Source: Azolla caroliniana (lineage: Eukaryota > Polypodiophyta). Taken from it: a DNA stretch of 64,000 bases. The position numbers and the translations under genes were made by a program. Positions 22,270 to 34,449 of the stretch are shown in pieces; position 1 is the stretch's first letter; every line of letters starts with the position of its first letter. The stretch covers positions 12,400,001-12,464,000 of the forward strand of contig JBHGNT010000022.1 of the NCBI GenBank assembly GCA_043228905.1. The letters are read 5' to 3'. The notes beneath the pieces are model-generated. The model ran no database searches, was not told the origin of the DNA, and was given only the letters and a program-made list of their open reading frames with translations.

Positions 22270-25200
22270 GAATATGAATGAATCATAGGCGGGATGATTA
22301 AGTTGACCGGACCAACTACTCCATTTGGAAATCCAAAATGAGAGACATGTTGGTGTGTAAGGACATGTGGTTGCCCGTACGACATGGTACAAGCAAACCC
22401 GAGAACATAGATGCATCAACTGGGGAAGCAATGCATCTAAAAACAACATCATACATACGTTGTTTTATAGACATGACTCTATATAATAATTTCGTTGATG
22501 AAACCAAAGCACACGAATTATTGGGGAAAAATGAAACCATGTTTTAGACGAAAAACGCCTTAAATAAAGTCTCTGTGTTTAGGAAACTTGTAAGACTTAG
22601 ATATCAAGATGGCTCTAGTATGGCAAATCATCGAAACACGTTTCAAGGACTAATAATTCAAACCATCTCTCTAGATATACCTCTAGCAAATGAGGTGTTG
22701 ACCTTGCTATTGTTAGGCTCTCTCCCAGGTAATTGGGAAACCCTTGTTGTGACGTTTGGGACTGCAACACAACAAAAGGAGCTAACATTGGACATGCTTA
22801 AGTCGAGTCTTTTACGTGAAGAAGCACGACGAAAGGAACACGAGTCCAACTTTGACCATAAAGCCTTAGTCATAGAAAACAACTCCTCTAGAGGAAGAAG
22901 CCACGCTAGGGGTGCACAAAATCACAGAAATAATTGTAAGGGGAGGTCTAAATCTAGAAGTAGAAAAGACTTCAAGAAAGATTTTTCATGTCGTTATTGT
23001 GGTGGTCCAAACCATTACGAGAGAGACTGTTGGAAGAAAAAGAAAAACCAAAAGAAAGGAACCACCGACAATAAGAGCAATGACCCCACTACAACCACTT
23101 GTGATGGCGACATTATCATTGGATGTGATGATGCGTGTGTTAGCTTAGCATGCCAACAAACTGATTAGATTATTGACTCGAGAGCCTCGTATCACATTAC
23201 TCGGGAGATGTTCTCGTCATATGCCGGTGGTGACTCTAGCAAAGTCAAAATGGCCAACCACGGTATAACAGAGGTTGTTGGCATAGGAATTATAATTCTA
23301 ACCACGGACAACGGTTGCAAACTCGTACTAAACGATGTTAGGCATGTACTAGACATTCGACTGAATATTATTTCGGTCGGTAAGCTTGATGATGAGCGTT
23401 ACACAAATTCCTTTAGTGAAGCAAAATGGAAGCTCATCAAAGGCTCACTAGTATTAGCAAGATGCCTAAAACAGAATTCCCTCTATGTAATGCATGCTAT
23501 GGTGTCCGATGGAGAGGTGAATGTAGTTGATAAGGAAGTCCCTATTGAATTGTGGCACAAGAGACTTGGGCACATGAGTCAAAAATGACTCGAGGTGCTA
23601 GCTAGAAAGAACATTCTACCTGAGATAAGAGGTATGCACTTGAAGACTTGTGTTGATTGCTTGGCTGGCTGGCAACACATAGTCGCTTTTCAACATTTGC
23701 CCCCAAAAAGAAAATCTCAGCCACTAGAACTAGTGCACACTGACTTGTGCTATATGAAAGATAATACTCTAGGGGGGCTTAGTACTTTGCCACATTGATT
23801 GATGACGTCTCAAGGAAATTGTGGTGTTTTGCATTGAGGACTAAAGATAAAGTCTTTGGGATCTTTAAAAACTTCCATGTAAGTGTGGAAAGGGAATGTG
23901 GGAGAAAACTTAAATGCATCCATGCAGATAACAAGGGTGAGTACCGAGGACAATTTGAACAATATTGTCGTGAGCATGGGATCAAGCTTGAGAGGAGTGT
24001 TCCCAAAACACCTCAGCACAATGGCATGACTGAGAGGATGAATAGGACAAAATGTGAGCGGATAAGATGTATGTTATCCCACTCAAAATTGCCGAAATCT
24101 TATTGGGGTGAAGCAATGAGGATTGTCGTTGACCTCGTAAATCTATCCCCATCAGACCCTTTGGATGGTGATGTACCCGAGAGGGTGTGAACAGGTAAGG
24201 AAGTGTCATACAAACACCTAAGAGTGTTTGGTTGCAAGGCTTACATCCACATCCCAAAAGACGAAAGATCCAAGCTCGATGAAAAATGTAAACCATGCAT
24301 ATTTTAGGATATGGCCATGAGGAATTCAGTTCTAGACTTTATGACCCAGTGGAGAAGAAGGTCATTAGAAATAGGGATGTGGTATCCCTTGAGAATCAAA
24401 CCTTGCAAGATCCGGATCCGAAGAAGATGCCAAAGATCACCCTTGATCCTACGGTCACCAACAATCCAACTCCTGCCCAAGACATACAAGGTTAAGGGGA
24501 GAGATGTGGAGGATTATCAAGATACGATTGATTATGCAACTGATGATGCTCATGAGGAGGAAAATGAACAAGAGCATGATCATCAGACCCTAGGTGACCA
24601 GACTGATGATGTTTCGGTGGCTCCACCAGAAGTGCAATGGGTGAGAAGGTGTATAAGAGAAAGAGGACCTTCAACCAAATATAGTCCACATGAGTATGTA
24701 TTGCTTACAAATGGAGGAGAACCACAAAGCTTTCGAGAAGCTATGGCACATGATCATAAGGAGAAATGGCTCGAGGGCATGAATGATGATATGAGGTATT
24801 TGCAAGACAATAATACCTATGATCTAGTAAAGTTTTCTAAGGGAAAGAGAACGTTGAAAAATAAATGGGTTTTCAAGCTCAGAGCTGAGGAACATTGCTC
24901 ACAACCAAGATACAAGGCAAGATTGGTTGTGGAGGGGTTCAGCCAGGAAAATGGTGTTGATTTCGAGGATATTTTCTCACTAGTAGTAAAGATGTCCTCT
25001 ATTAGAGTTGTGCTCGAGATTGCAACCAATCTCAATCTAGAAATCGAACAACTCGATGTAAAAACTGCCTTCCTTCCCAGTGAGTTGGAAGAGAAAATCT
25101 AAATGGAGAAACCCGAGGGATTTGGAGTCAAAGGAAAGGAAAACTTGGTATGCAGGTTTAAGAAGAGCTTGTATGGCCTAAAACAAGCTTCGAGACTCTG

Positions 25201-26240
25201 GTATAAAAAGTTTGACTCCTTCATGATGAGCCATGGGTATAACAGGACAAACACAGATCACTGTGTGTTTTTCGAGAAGTTCTCAAATAATGACTTTGTT
25301 ATTCTACTTCTATATGTAGATGATATGTTGATAGTTGGTCGAGACACCAACAAGATTGAAAAGCTGAAAAGAGAGCCGAGTCAATCGTTTGCTATGAAAG
25401 ACTTGGGACCAACCAAGCAAATCCTTGGGATGAAGATAACCAGGGATAGAGTGAGCAAAAGGTTGTGGCTATCTCAAGAACAATATATTGAGAATTCCTC
25501 ATAGAGATTTGACATGGCCAAGTGTAAGTCGGTTAACACTCCACTTGCGGGCCACTTTAAACTCAGTTCAACTCAATGCCCCACAAGTGAGGAAGAGCAA
25601 GAGAGAATGAAACAAATACCATATGCATCTGCAATCGGCAATTTAATGTGTGATATGGTATTCACGAGACCAGATATTGCTCATGCAGTTTGTAGTGAGC
25701 CATTTTCTCTCAAACCCTGGCAAAGATCACTGAGAAGCAGTGAAATGGATTCTGAGATATTTGAGAGGTACCACAAGAGTGTGTCTAAAATTTGGTGAAC
25801 AAATTGTATTAGATGGGTATAGAGATGCAAATATGGCTGGTGATATAGACTCAAGAAAATATACATAAGAGTACCTAATGATGTTTGCAGGGGGAGCGGT
25901 CTCTTGGCAATCGAGATTGCACAACATGTGTGGCATTATCCACAACGGAGGCTGAATATATTGCTGCCACAGTAAGGAATTGCTATGGCTGAAGAAATTC
26001 CTACAAAAGTTGGGGCTGATTCAAGAAAGATACATTCTGTATTGTGCTAGCCAAAGTGCTATACATTTAAGCAAGAATTCTTCCTTTCATTCTAAGTCAA
26101 AAACACATAGTTGTTAGATACTTATGGATTAGAGATGTGCTTGACGAAAAACAGATGCACACTGAAAAGATTCACACAAATGAGAATGGCTCCGACATGA
26201 TGACAGAATGTGTGTCACGGGAGAAGCTCGAAGTTTGCAA
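22270..26240 (+). pseudogene. Degenerate copia Gag-Pol (Tnt1-like)
   Basis: Pieces in order: Gag (22270-23165) with zinc knuckle CRYCGGPNHYERDC; protease at about 23170 reading DSRASYH, where the active-site Gly of DSGA is Arg; GAG-pre-integrase ELWHKRLGHMSQK then a stop (23586); integrase with TPQHNGMTERMN (about 23780-24190), broken by stops; RT (about 24700-25510) with WVFKLRAE, LDVKTAFL, SLYGLKQAS and an intact LLLYVDDM; RNase H with a stop and frame loss (about 25800-26130); a C-terminal tail (26137-26240) with HTNENGSDMMTE. At least eight stops or shifts. Not functional. Confidence 0.9.
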
Positions 26241-26263
26241 GCAAAAGGCGAAACCTAGTTGCA

Positions 26264-26309
26264 CCCCCCCCCCCCCCCCCCCCCCACTCGAGAGATGGAG
26301 GGGGAGAAT
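26264..26309 (+). other. C22 homopolymer and copia polypurine tract
   Basis: 22 consecutive C at 26264-26285, then the purine-rich gagagatggagggggagaat just before the 3' LTR start at 26310. The C run is unusual and may be a sequencing or assembly weak point. Confidence 0.75.
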
Positions 26310-26568
26310 TGTCGGGTCTATCCACTCAAGTGGAGCCCACGACACAGAGTCGGCCTACATCCCACCCGACTGCTGACTGAGTGCTGCTGAAGCAGCTCAG
26401 CTCAGCCTCAGCTAAAAAGTGAAATCATTATAATTATTTTTTCTAACTATATATGTGTGTATTCCTCTAAATATGAGTGTATTCCTCTAAAAGTGTTATA
26501 GCGTTAGAGGCTATCTAACACCTTGTATATATGTACATACATACTCAGAAATGGTAGTGTAAATCATC
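26310..26568 (+). repeat. Copia 3' LTR, internally deleted and truncated
   Basis: Matches the 5' LTR start for ~130 bases (with small insertions), then jumps to atatgtgtgtattcct (5' LTR near 22001), to acaccttgt..tactcagaaa, and to gtgtaaatcatc (5' LTR near 22192). It ends there without reaching the CCTAACA terminus. About 260 bp against about 840 bp. Confidence 0.8.
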
Positions 26569-26641
26569 TCTGTCTCTGTCTCTGTTTTTGGCCATCATCA
26601 TCAGATCCTCTGTCGCCATAGCCATAGCCATAGCCATAGCC

Positions 26642-27654
26642 ATGTTTGCTTCTTCCCCATCTCCTGCATACTCTTCTCCTCCCACCCCTTCGTCGCTCTC
26701 CTCGCCCACCGCCATGGCTCCTCCCATCAGCTCCCCCTCACCCCCCATCTCCTCTGCCTCCCCCCCATCCCTCAAAGCTCGCCTCGCCCTAGGCCAACGC
26801 CTCTACGGTGCGTTCCTTTGCTCCTCTTCCCCCACCATCGCCGAGATCCTGGGCTGGTCTGGCTATGATTATGTCGTCATAGACCTAGAGCATGGCCAGG
26901 GAGACGTCCCCCAATCCCTGCCCTGCCTCCGCGCTCTGTCTTCCACCCGAACCCCCTCCATCATCCGAGTGGCCTGCAATGATCCCGCCCTCATCAAGAA
27001 GACCCTCGACCTCGGCCCCGATGGCATCATGATCCCGATGATCGAATCGGCTTCTCAGGCGGCTATGGCCGTGTCTGCCTGCAGGTACCCCCCTCGTGGC
27101 ATCCGCGGTGCCGCCCACCCCGTCGTCCGCGCCTCCAGGTATGGCCTTGACCCCGACTACCTCTCCCGGTGCGAACAGGACCAGGAGTTTCTAGTGATTC
27201 TTCAGATCGAGACAGAGGCGGCCGTAGGATGCATCTCGGAGATTGCGGCCGTTGATGGAGTCGATTGTCTGATGGTCGGTCCGACCGATTTGAGTGCGAG
27301 CGTAGGGTATCTTCACAATCCTGGACATATGCGCGTGAAGGAATTGCAACACAAGGCCGAGAAAGCCGTGCTATCAGCCGGGGGTGTTTATCTGGCGGGA
27401 TTCGCAATGCGTGATGACCCTCCCGTGGACCTCTTCGGACGGGGTTGCCACATGGTATCAGGTGCCGTCGACATAGGCATGTTTCGGGATGTGGCCCTTG
27501 CTGATGTGAAGGCTAACAAGGTAAGCTCATTGAATTTACATCATTGCTTGCTTTTTGATGCCTCACTGTATGAATTCCGACATGCATACATGCATGTATG
27601 TTATATTGACCACACTCTTTGGAAATATTTGATATTTTGCAGCCAAGGAAATGA
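26642..27654 (+). CDS. HpcH/HpaI-type aldolase (KDR/garL-like), probably plastid-targeted
   Basis: Class II metal-dependent aldolase family that cleaves 2-keto-3-deoxy sugar acids or similar compounds to pyruvate plus an aldehyde. Exon 1 is 26642-27520 (293 codons) ending ANK before GTAAGC. A short exon 2 at 27643-27654 adds Pro-Arg-Lys and a stop; this is tentative. Family motifs: VVIDLEHGQGD, GIMIPMIES, RASRYG, ILQIETEAAVG (metal Glu) and VGPTDLSASVG (metal Asp). The first ~45 residues are Ser/Pro-rich, like a chloroplast transit peptide, as in Arabidopsis At4g10750. The start at 26642 follows a (CCATAG)n hexamer repeat; the next Met (26714, gccATGg) has the better context. The gene begins 75 bases after the truncated copia LTR. 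Confidence 0.85.
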
Positions 27655-28180
27655 ATCGGGTTTGCATTGCTGGGATGCAATGAAAGTGGATTAAAAAATG
27701 ATTGATGAATGCATCCATGGTATATCCTAAAATTGTGAGTTCAGTCTGATGAATGCAATTTTCTCAATCCTAACAGCTGGTGAATGCTTTCTTGTTATAA
27801 AGTCATGTTTTCTCTATGTATATGCTTCACAACACATAGATAGATATGTTACTAGAGACCTAATGCAAATGCAAATTATTGGACAAGGCCGAGCCCATAT
27901 CAGTTGAGAGCACAGAGAGAGAGGGATGACACAGGAGGATTTATGGATTGTATGCTCCATAATGATGAACATTTCACCCCCAAAAAAAAGAGAACAAAAA
28001 AGTGAAATAAATATTTATTATTCGATTAATAAAACTGAGCTTGTGAAGTTGTGAGCATAGACAAAACTGAAGGTCGAGTACCAACATGGGCCATTTCAAG
28101 ATGGAGAAGGAGAGATAGGTAGATAGTTCATTAACATCCATGGAAAACTGAATCTGATATATGGAAGAAGGTTGTGCCCA

Positions 28181-28255
28181 TGGCGAGGATCAAACTTGGG
28201 ATTTCTCAATTTTATGAGTTAGATGCCATGGTGTAAGTCACCAAGACCAACAGCC
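28181..28255 (-). repeat. tRNA-derived SINE-like fragment
   Basis: On the minus strand ttggtcttggtgacttac (A-box position) is followed by cccaagtttgatcctcg (B-box). Spacing is tRNA-like. No tail or target duplication identified. Confidence 0.4.
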
Positions 28256-29224
28256 AAAGAGAGACAGAAAGATGTGTAAACGTCTATGACTGCTGAAAAT
28301 TGGTCTATGAGACAAATCATGATAACGAACTATTGGCAAATTCATGTTGGCTGTCGGCCATAGAGAGAAAGATAAAAATGTATGAACGTCTATGAGTGGT
28401 CAAATTTGGCCTATGAGACTGAATCATGATTACGAACTATTGGTGAATTCTTGTTTGGCTATACGTAAACAAAAGTAAAAGCTCTAGATTTCCTAAAGAT
28501 ACATGATAACGAATTTAATGCATGTGATGGGAATGATTTTGGAGATGGTTTACAGACGTGAAGTGCATAATCAATATGTCTAGGTTGAGTAGTGGTGGAG
28601 AAACATGGTATTATTCCTGGTTGATTGGTGTAGTGGAACAAAACTATGAGAAAGTTTACTGAGTGCATCCATGTGTCCTTGGCTGACTCAGACATGGCAA
28701 ACAACGATCCCTACTATATGAGTTGTGACATGTTTCCATTTCATAAAATCCTCATTCATTGCTATTGCATAAAAAACCTCATTGAATCATGGGATCTATT
28801 GAAGCATCAAGAAACCAGTGTAATGCATCATTATCAGTATCTTCAATTAAAACTCAAAACTTTGCTTTTGTATCATTATCTTCTGCTAAAACTCAGTCTT
28901 TTGCTTTTGTATTGTTATCCTCAACTAAAACTCCAAAGTCTTTTGCTTTTGTATGTCTTATCTCCAAAGTCAATTTAAGTGGTTTTTCAGAATCTCAAGC
29001 ATGTTCTCAATCCTCTCCTTGCATATGATCTCATTGGGAAGTGATTTGGTCTCAAGTAGACTTGATGATCAACAATGGCAAACGATTTATTTTGAAGTCG
29101 TTGGAGGATGTAAGGAATGTGCATGTTGACTTGAAGCTTCATTAGGGAGATAGATGAATATAGATTATCTATGCTCATGGGAATCCAAATACAATCATGG
29201 CACAAGTTTGAGTTTGTCGGTAGG

Positions 29225-29530
29225 GTTCAGCAATGGTTTGGTTTAAGCTTAGCTGGTAAACCAAACCAGTTTGGGGGTTTCCAAACCTGACCCGCGAACT
29301 GTGTTTTTAAACCAGTTTAGGTTAAGCGGTTAAGCCTAAACCGGTTTAGCCAAACCGATTAAGCCTTAACCAGCTTGGTAACCAGTTTAAGCTTAACTGG
29401 TTTGAGCAATCCCAAACCGAGCTCAAACTGGTTATGGAAGCTCAAGCCTAAACCGAACCGCCAAACTGCCAAATCAATTTAAGCAGTCTGGAGGTTCGGT
29501 TTAGGCTTGAGCTGAGCCGTTCCCGATTCC
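29225..29530. repeat. Palindrome-rich AACCGGTTT/TTAAGC block
   Basis: About 300 bases dominated by aaccggttt-, ggtttaagc- and gcttaacc-like words in both orientations. It includes a clean inverted repeat: gctcaagcctaaaccgaacc (about 29440-29459) against ggttcggtttaggcttgagc (about 29493-29512). Confidence 0.75.
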
Positions 29531-32500
29531 TATTTGTCGGGAGGATTGAACTTTGAGTTCTCTCAATTTTAGAAGTTGAGAGAGGGAGAAGAGTTCTTTA
29601 TTGAGTGTGACAAGAAGAAAGAAAAATTGATTTGGTAGTTCTTTCTATTGAGCTTGTTGGGCATCTTTTCTCTAAAGGAGTAGGCTTTATGTCAATTAGT
29701 CACGTGGCAACTTAGAGAGTTTACCTTGCCATTAGAGAGAGATAAGCCTTTAGTTAAACCCTTATAGAGGTCTAATAGGGTAATGAGAAAAGTAGTGCCA
29801 CTCAAGGCCAATGCATCATCTACGATGTCATTAGACATTCCTACATATAACTGAATCTTTATCCACAAATAGATTTAGAACAATAGATGGAGCACACTTA
29901 ATCACAGGAAGTAGGAAATTGAGAGGTTTTCATAACATTTTGTGAAAGTATTTTGGTTAATAAGAGTTATATGCAAGTTAAGTAAAAGGATTAACACTTG
30001 ATATTAGTGTGCAAGGACCATTCGTGATTTGATAAAGCCATTTGGGAATGATTTCAATTGAAAAGTTCAAGGCATGTTTGTACCCTTTTGGTGGATTTTG
30101 GTGATATTAAACTTATCTTCAAACCAATATATTTAATATGGGTTTTCGTATGATTGACACAACAAACTTGTAATTCAAGGGATGGATTCATGTTTGCTAA
30201 GTTGTTGTTGTAGCATTCCATAGACTTTATATTGGACCAATGACCATTTCCCTCCTACATGAACATCTTTGCCATTCCTTTGAAGGGATTGAGCGGATTG
30301 AAATGATCAACCAATGGATACATTTCATTGACGTCACAGATAGATGGAACCATTCAGCGAGCAATCAAGCATGCACTTGACTGAGTTGTTGATCACATTA
30401 TTGAACGAGTGATCGAGCATGGCTTCGTGTGATTGAGTGAGTCATTGATCATACAGTTGCATCACATGAACCATGTGTTCTTTTGCTCGTTGGTAGATCT
30501 TCTACCTCTATCTCAACGATCATTATCATTTGCAGGGTTAAAGAGTATGGCATTGAGAACCATATTTTAGTATTATGGATTGAGCTAATGATGAGCAAAA
30601 GATAAGATATTAATGAGAAGAATAGGTTTAAGGGTGTTTACTCACATTAACCACTCTCAAATGTAGGAGGGAGCTTATCCCTACTAGTAGAGTCTCGACA
30701 ATGCCTCAAAATGTTGTAATGAAGGGGATAGATAGTTCCTTTTTTATAGTTCAACACCTAGGCCTTTAGAAAACCATGTGTTTCGACATGTCATACGCCT
30801 TGGATTCATTCGAGTTCCTAGGATAATTCTGTCTCGACTATTCTACCCTTCTTTAAGGTTATGCCTATAATATGTAGTTTAGTGAACGTAGAAGGTGCAT
30901 CTCTTGTAATGATGGTGCTTTTGAGCTAGTTGAATTGTTGTAATAAGTCATTCACGTAAATATGATCCTAGTCGACATATTTTTAGAAGTGTGTCTAAGC
31001 ATGTGATCTTGCAAACACAATGCTAGACAATACGTACATCACGTTGTAATGTGAAAGGTGTAAGATCCATGCACGTTTGGTGGAACCTTTGGGGTTTTCA
31101 ACTAGGAAACAAATGACATGTACAAATTTTGAGAAGAAGAATTTGGATAAAAGAAAAAGACACTAAAGATTAGGATGGGGAAAGTAGCACATGATAAAGA
31201 GAGTTTTGAACCACAAATTTATGGACTAAAGAATCAAGATAACCAAAGAAGATGTTGCTAATTAAAAAAATAAGAGCTTATAATAGGGTTTACGCTCCAC
31301 CCTTCATTAAAAAGAGGTGGCCTCAACGGAGTGAAGGCTAAACATGCATTGCTACTTGGTACACATGTTTTAACCAACCCATGTAGTAAGGCATAGCATG
31401 TGTTGCCATGTTTTTATTTAACAACCCATATGATTTAACTTACCCTTTGTTATTCCTAATTCATCTCTATCTAAATTCGTTTTGACAAAACTATTCAACA
31501 AATAGTTATCTATAGTAGATAAGCACAAGTTTTGATACTTTGACTTTAAGTTTGCAAATATAAAATGTTTATTTAAACTCACAATATTGTTTTTGTATAT
31601 ATAAAATATAGAAATGTGTGATTGAGAGATGGTTCATATCGTTTGCATTGGCAACATGACAACATGTCCAACCTCTTGTTGCCATCCAATATAGTTGATG
31701 TGTGCGTCACGACATTTTCTCCTAATCATTGTTGATGCAATCCCTATATCCTTGTCCTACAAAGAACTGGATGTTAACCATTTCTGTACACTTGGACATC
31801 GGTTAAAAACGAATGAACAAGTGTAATGCTAATGAAAGGAAAGCGACAAAGGAATAGAGAGATTGGTGTCCCAATGTGAAAAGGCTCAAGGGCATTATAA
31901 AAGCTATAAACAACCCTTTTCTAAGTTTCTTCGTATCATTGATTAAACTTGAGTTGGTGCATAAGCCTCTTTTAATATCTTTATCTTTGATTATTTATAA
32001 CCTTAATTATTAGCTTAATCTTACCTTAAGACCCAAAACTTATGTCTTAATCTGAAGTGTTTGGGTCAATAGGTTGTAACTCTTAAAGAGTATTCCTATT
32101 CCTCAATTGAGAGCTTGTATTATTGTTGTTATATTTCCTTATTTATTTTTATCATGTTGTTAAATAGTCTAACATTATATCGTTAAGTGGTTTAACTTTA
32201 ATATTGAAGTGATTAAGCATGTTACATTAAGTCTTACCTTACTAATCCATACCAACCCCCCCCCTCCCCCCATTCCTTGACATAATACCTCATCCAAACA
32301 CCCCCACACACTCATATATAAAAACATATAAATAAACAAATACATCCATAAGCAACTAAATAAATATGTAGAGGTCTAAATAATAAATAACATGATAGAT
32401 AAATACATAAGTACATACATACATAATTGAAAATAACAATCATACATAGAAAATAAAATAAAGTAATTAACTAATATAAACAAAAGAGGCAAAAAAGAAG

Positions 32501-34449
32501 AAAACAAAAGCAAGAAGAAGAAGAGCAACTAGGGAAGGGGCTCCCAACCACACACAAGTGATTCAATGAACAATAAAGCCAACTTACCCTACTTGGTCGA
32601 TGCATTAATGATGATCATTGATAACAATACAAAAGTCACATTGATGACGATCATGATGATTTCAACCCTAAGGAGTTCCCAATGTATCTCCTAATAACGA
32701 GAGTAACCTTACTAATGTTGATGCTAGCACACTAATGGAACTCACACTAACACCCTAACCCTTCTAACCTTCTTCACCCTCTCCATGTCCCCTCTTTTTA
32801 CCCACTTCCACATCCCTCAATCACAACACCCGCTACCCACTCTTGCACATCTCACAAATGTTTCGTCATCTATACTCTATAATAATTAACACTCTTTGTA
32901 AGCGATGTTTCAAGATGAAACGTCCTCTCATCATCACTGAATGCTTTATGGATTGCTTGAATATTGGTCATTTTGTCGACCTCTCAATCCTAGCTCCATT
33001 ACATGCTCCAAGAATATATGACATGAATGGGACCATATTAGGAAACTCTCGATTGGCTTTGTCATCATTCTTCTACCTCACCTGAACCACAACACAGGCG
33101 GCTACTTTTTTGTGAGGACAAAACCAAGTACTAATTGTTTCATCCCTAACTTTTGCCACCCACACTTGCCATTTGCACTCACTCGACCTTCTTTCCTCTT
33201 CCTCAACCTTGCTTGGTTTGACATCCACAACATAGGGTATAAAGGCAGTATCTATAAACCTTTACAATACAATCACAAGCATGAAAGAATTATAATTGTG
33301 ATGTAGTTAAATAAGGAAGAATTGTAACCATTTGTAAGGACTCTTTCTCATTGTACTCCCTAGAGCTCAAATATAAGCTTCTCTCTTTCTCTAATCATTT
33401 CCTAAATCTTGAGTTGTAAGCTTAATCAATGTAATGATATTACACTAATCATTAAGCTAGGAAGTAATGGAAGATTAGCAATGTTGATGATTTATTGTGT
33501 TGCTCCAACAAATGCTCAACTTATGGTATAGTCTCACGTAAATTAAGTATCTAATTAATCTCTTGTAAGTGATTAAGCCATGGAGTAGAAATAGAGTTTG
33601 CTTTAGTAGTTAGCCTACATGATAGCAATGCAAGAGTGATTGACACTTACTCTTGGCTTTCCCACCACCAAAAAGGTAGATGGTGATATGTTCTCACACA
33701 TTGACCTCAAGGTTGTTCTCAAGAAGAACATTGAGAGACACTATATATAATGGATACCAATTAGAGGGACAAGAACAAGATTATAAAATGAGAATAAGAA
33801 GCTATAATTAGATAACACTCATATTATAATTTGTAATTGGTGTTAATCTCCATGATTTCAACAAGGGAGATCAACCTTTTATGTAAGTGTAGTGGAGCAT
33901 ATTAATTCTTGCATGCTTGCCAAATCTTTACATACTTCGTCTCTCTTTTACCTGAATTCCTACATACCAAGTCTCAACGCTAGTCTCCCCATATACTCAA
34001 CTCGTCAACATCAACATACAAAGTCTAATATGTAGGATTTAAGCATACATATGCATGGCTATGATATTATCCCCCTCCTTTTATCATTGACTTCTAGGCA
34101 AGTCAAGTTTGTGTGGATAGCGAAGATGAAAATCATGAACTCCTCTACAACATTGATCAAGTGATCAAGGGGTTCTCACGTGGCTTTTGGGAGTGGGTAA
34201 CCTTTCCATAAGACAATGTAATGTAATTTCCATCATATTATATTTGAGTCGATAATCTTTGCCACTTACTCATCCCCGGTCTTGAGTTCCATGGGAGGCA
34301 ATGTTGAGGATAAACTTCCTAGAATCATGGGGGGGTGGTAGGTTTCTAGGAGTGAGGTATGGAAGACACCATGGGTTTTTGTAATGTGATGGGAGCTCAT
34401 GTTGAAATGCCATTGACTTTATTTGTTCTATAATGCGGAATGACTCAAT

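Larger units (their letters stand above)
13462..26568 (+). mobile_element. Degenerate Tnt1-like Ty1/copia retrotransposon (Tork type), host of nested insertions
   Basis: The LTRs begin TGTTGGGTCTATCC (13462) and TGTCGGGTCTATCC (26310), with the same following ~130 bases. The internal region (22228-26309) has a tRNA-iMet-like primer site, then gag, protease, integrase, RT and RNase H in copia order, then a purine tract. The 5' LTR continues at 14203-14517 and 21830-22227 after the intervening insertions. The coding region is broken by many stops. The 3' LTR is heavily deleted. Base composition is AT-rich like the host, unlike the gypsy element inside it. RNase H (ANMAGDIDSRKYT) and integrase motifs fit Tnt1-type elements. 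Confidence 0.9.
27655..34449. other. Gene-poor AT-rich region
   Basis: No gene recognised over 6.8 kb. Visible items: a ~110-bp direct repeat (about 28262-28360 and 28367-28470, tctatgag..tggtc..atgagac); a SINE-like piece at 28181-28255; a three-copy ~48-bp repeat with ttttgcttttgta (28850-28950); a palindrome-rich AACCGGTTT block (29225-29530); C/T-rich accccccccctcccccc at 32256. Scattered short open frames have no homology I recognise. Confidence 0.55.

Noticed and set aside
26588-26641. Upstream start for the aldolase at 26588
   Set aside because: The codon at 26588 is TTG, not ATG, and the added residues (IAIAIAIA) are translation of the CCATAG repeat.
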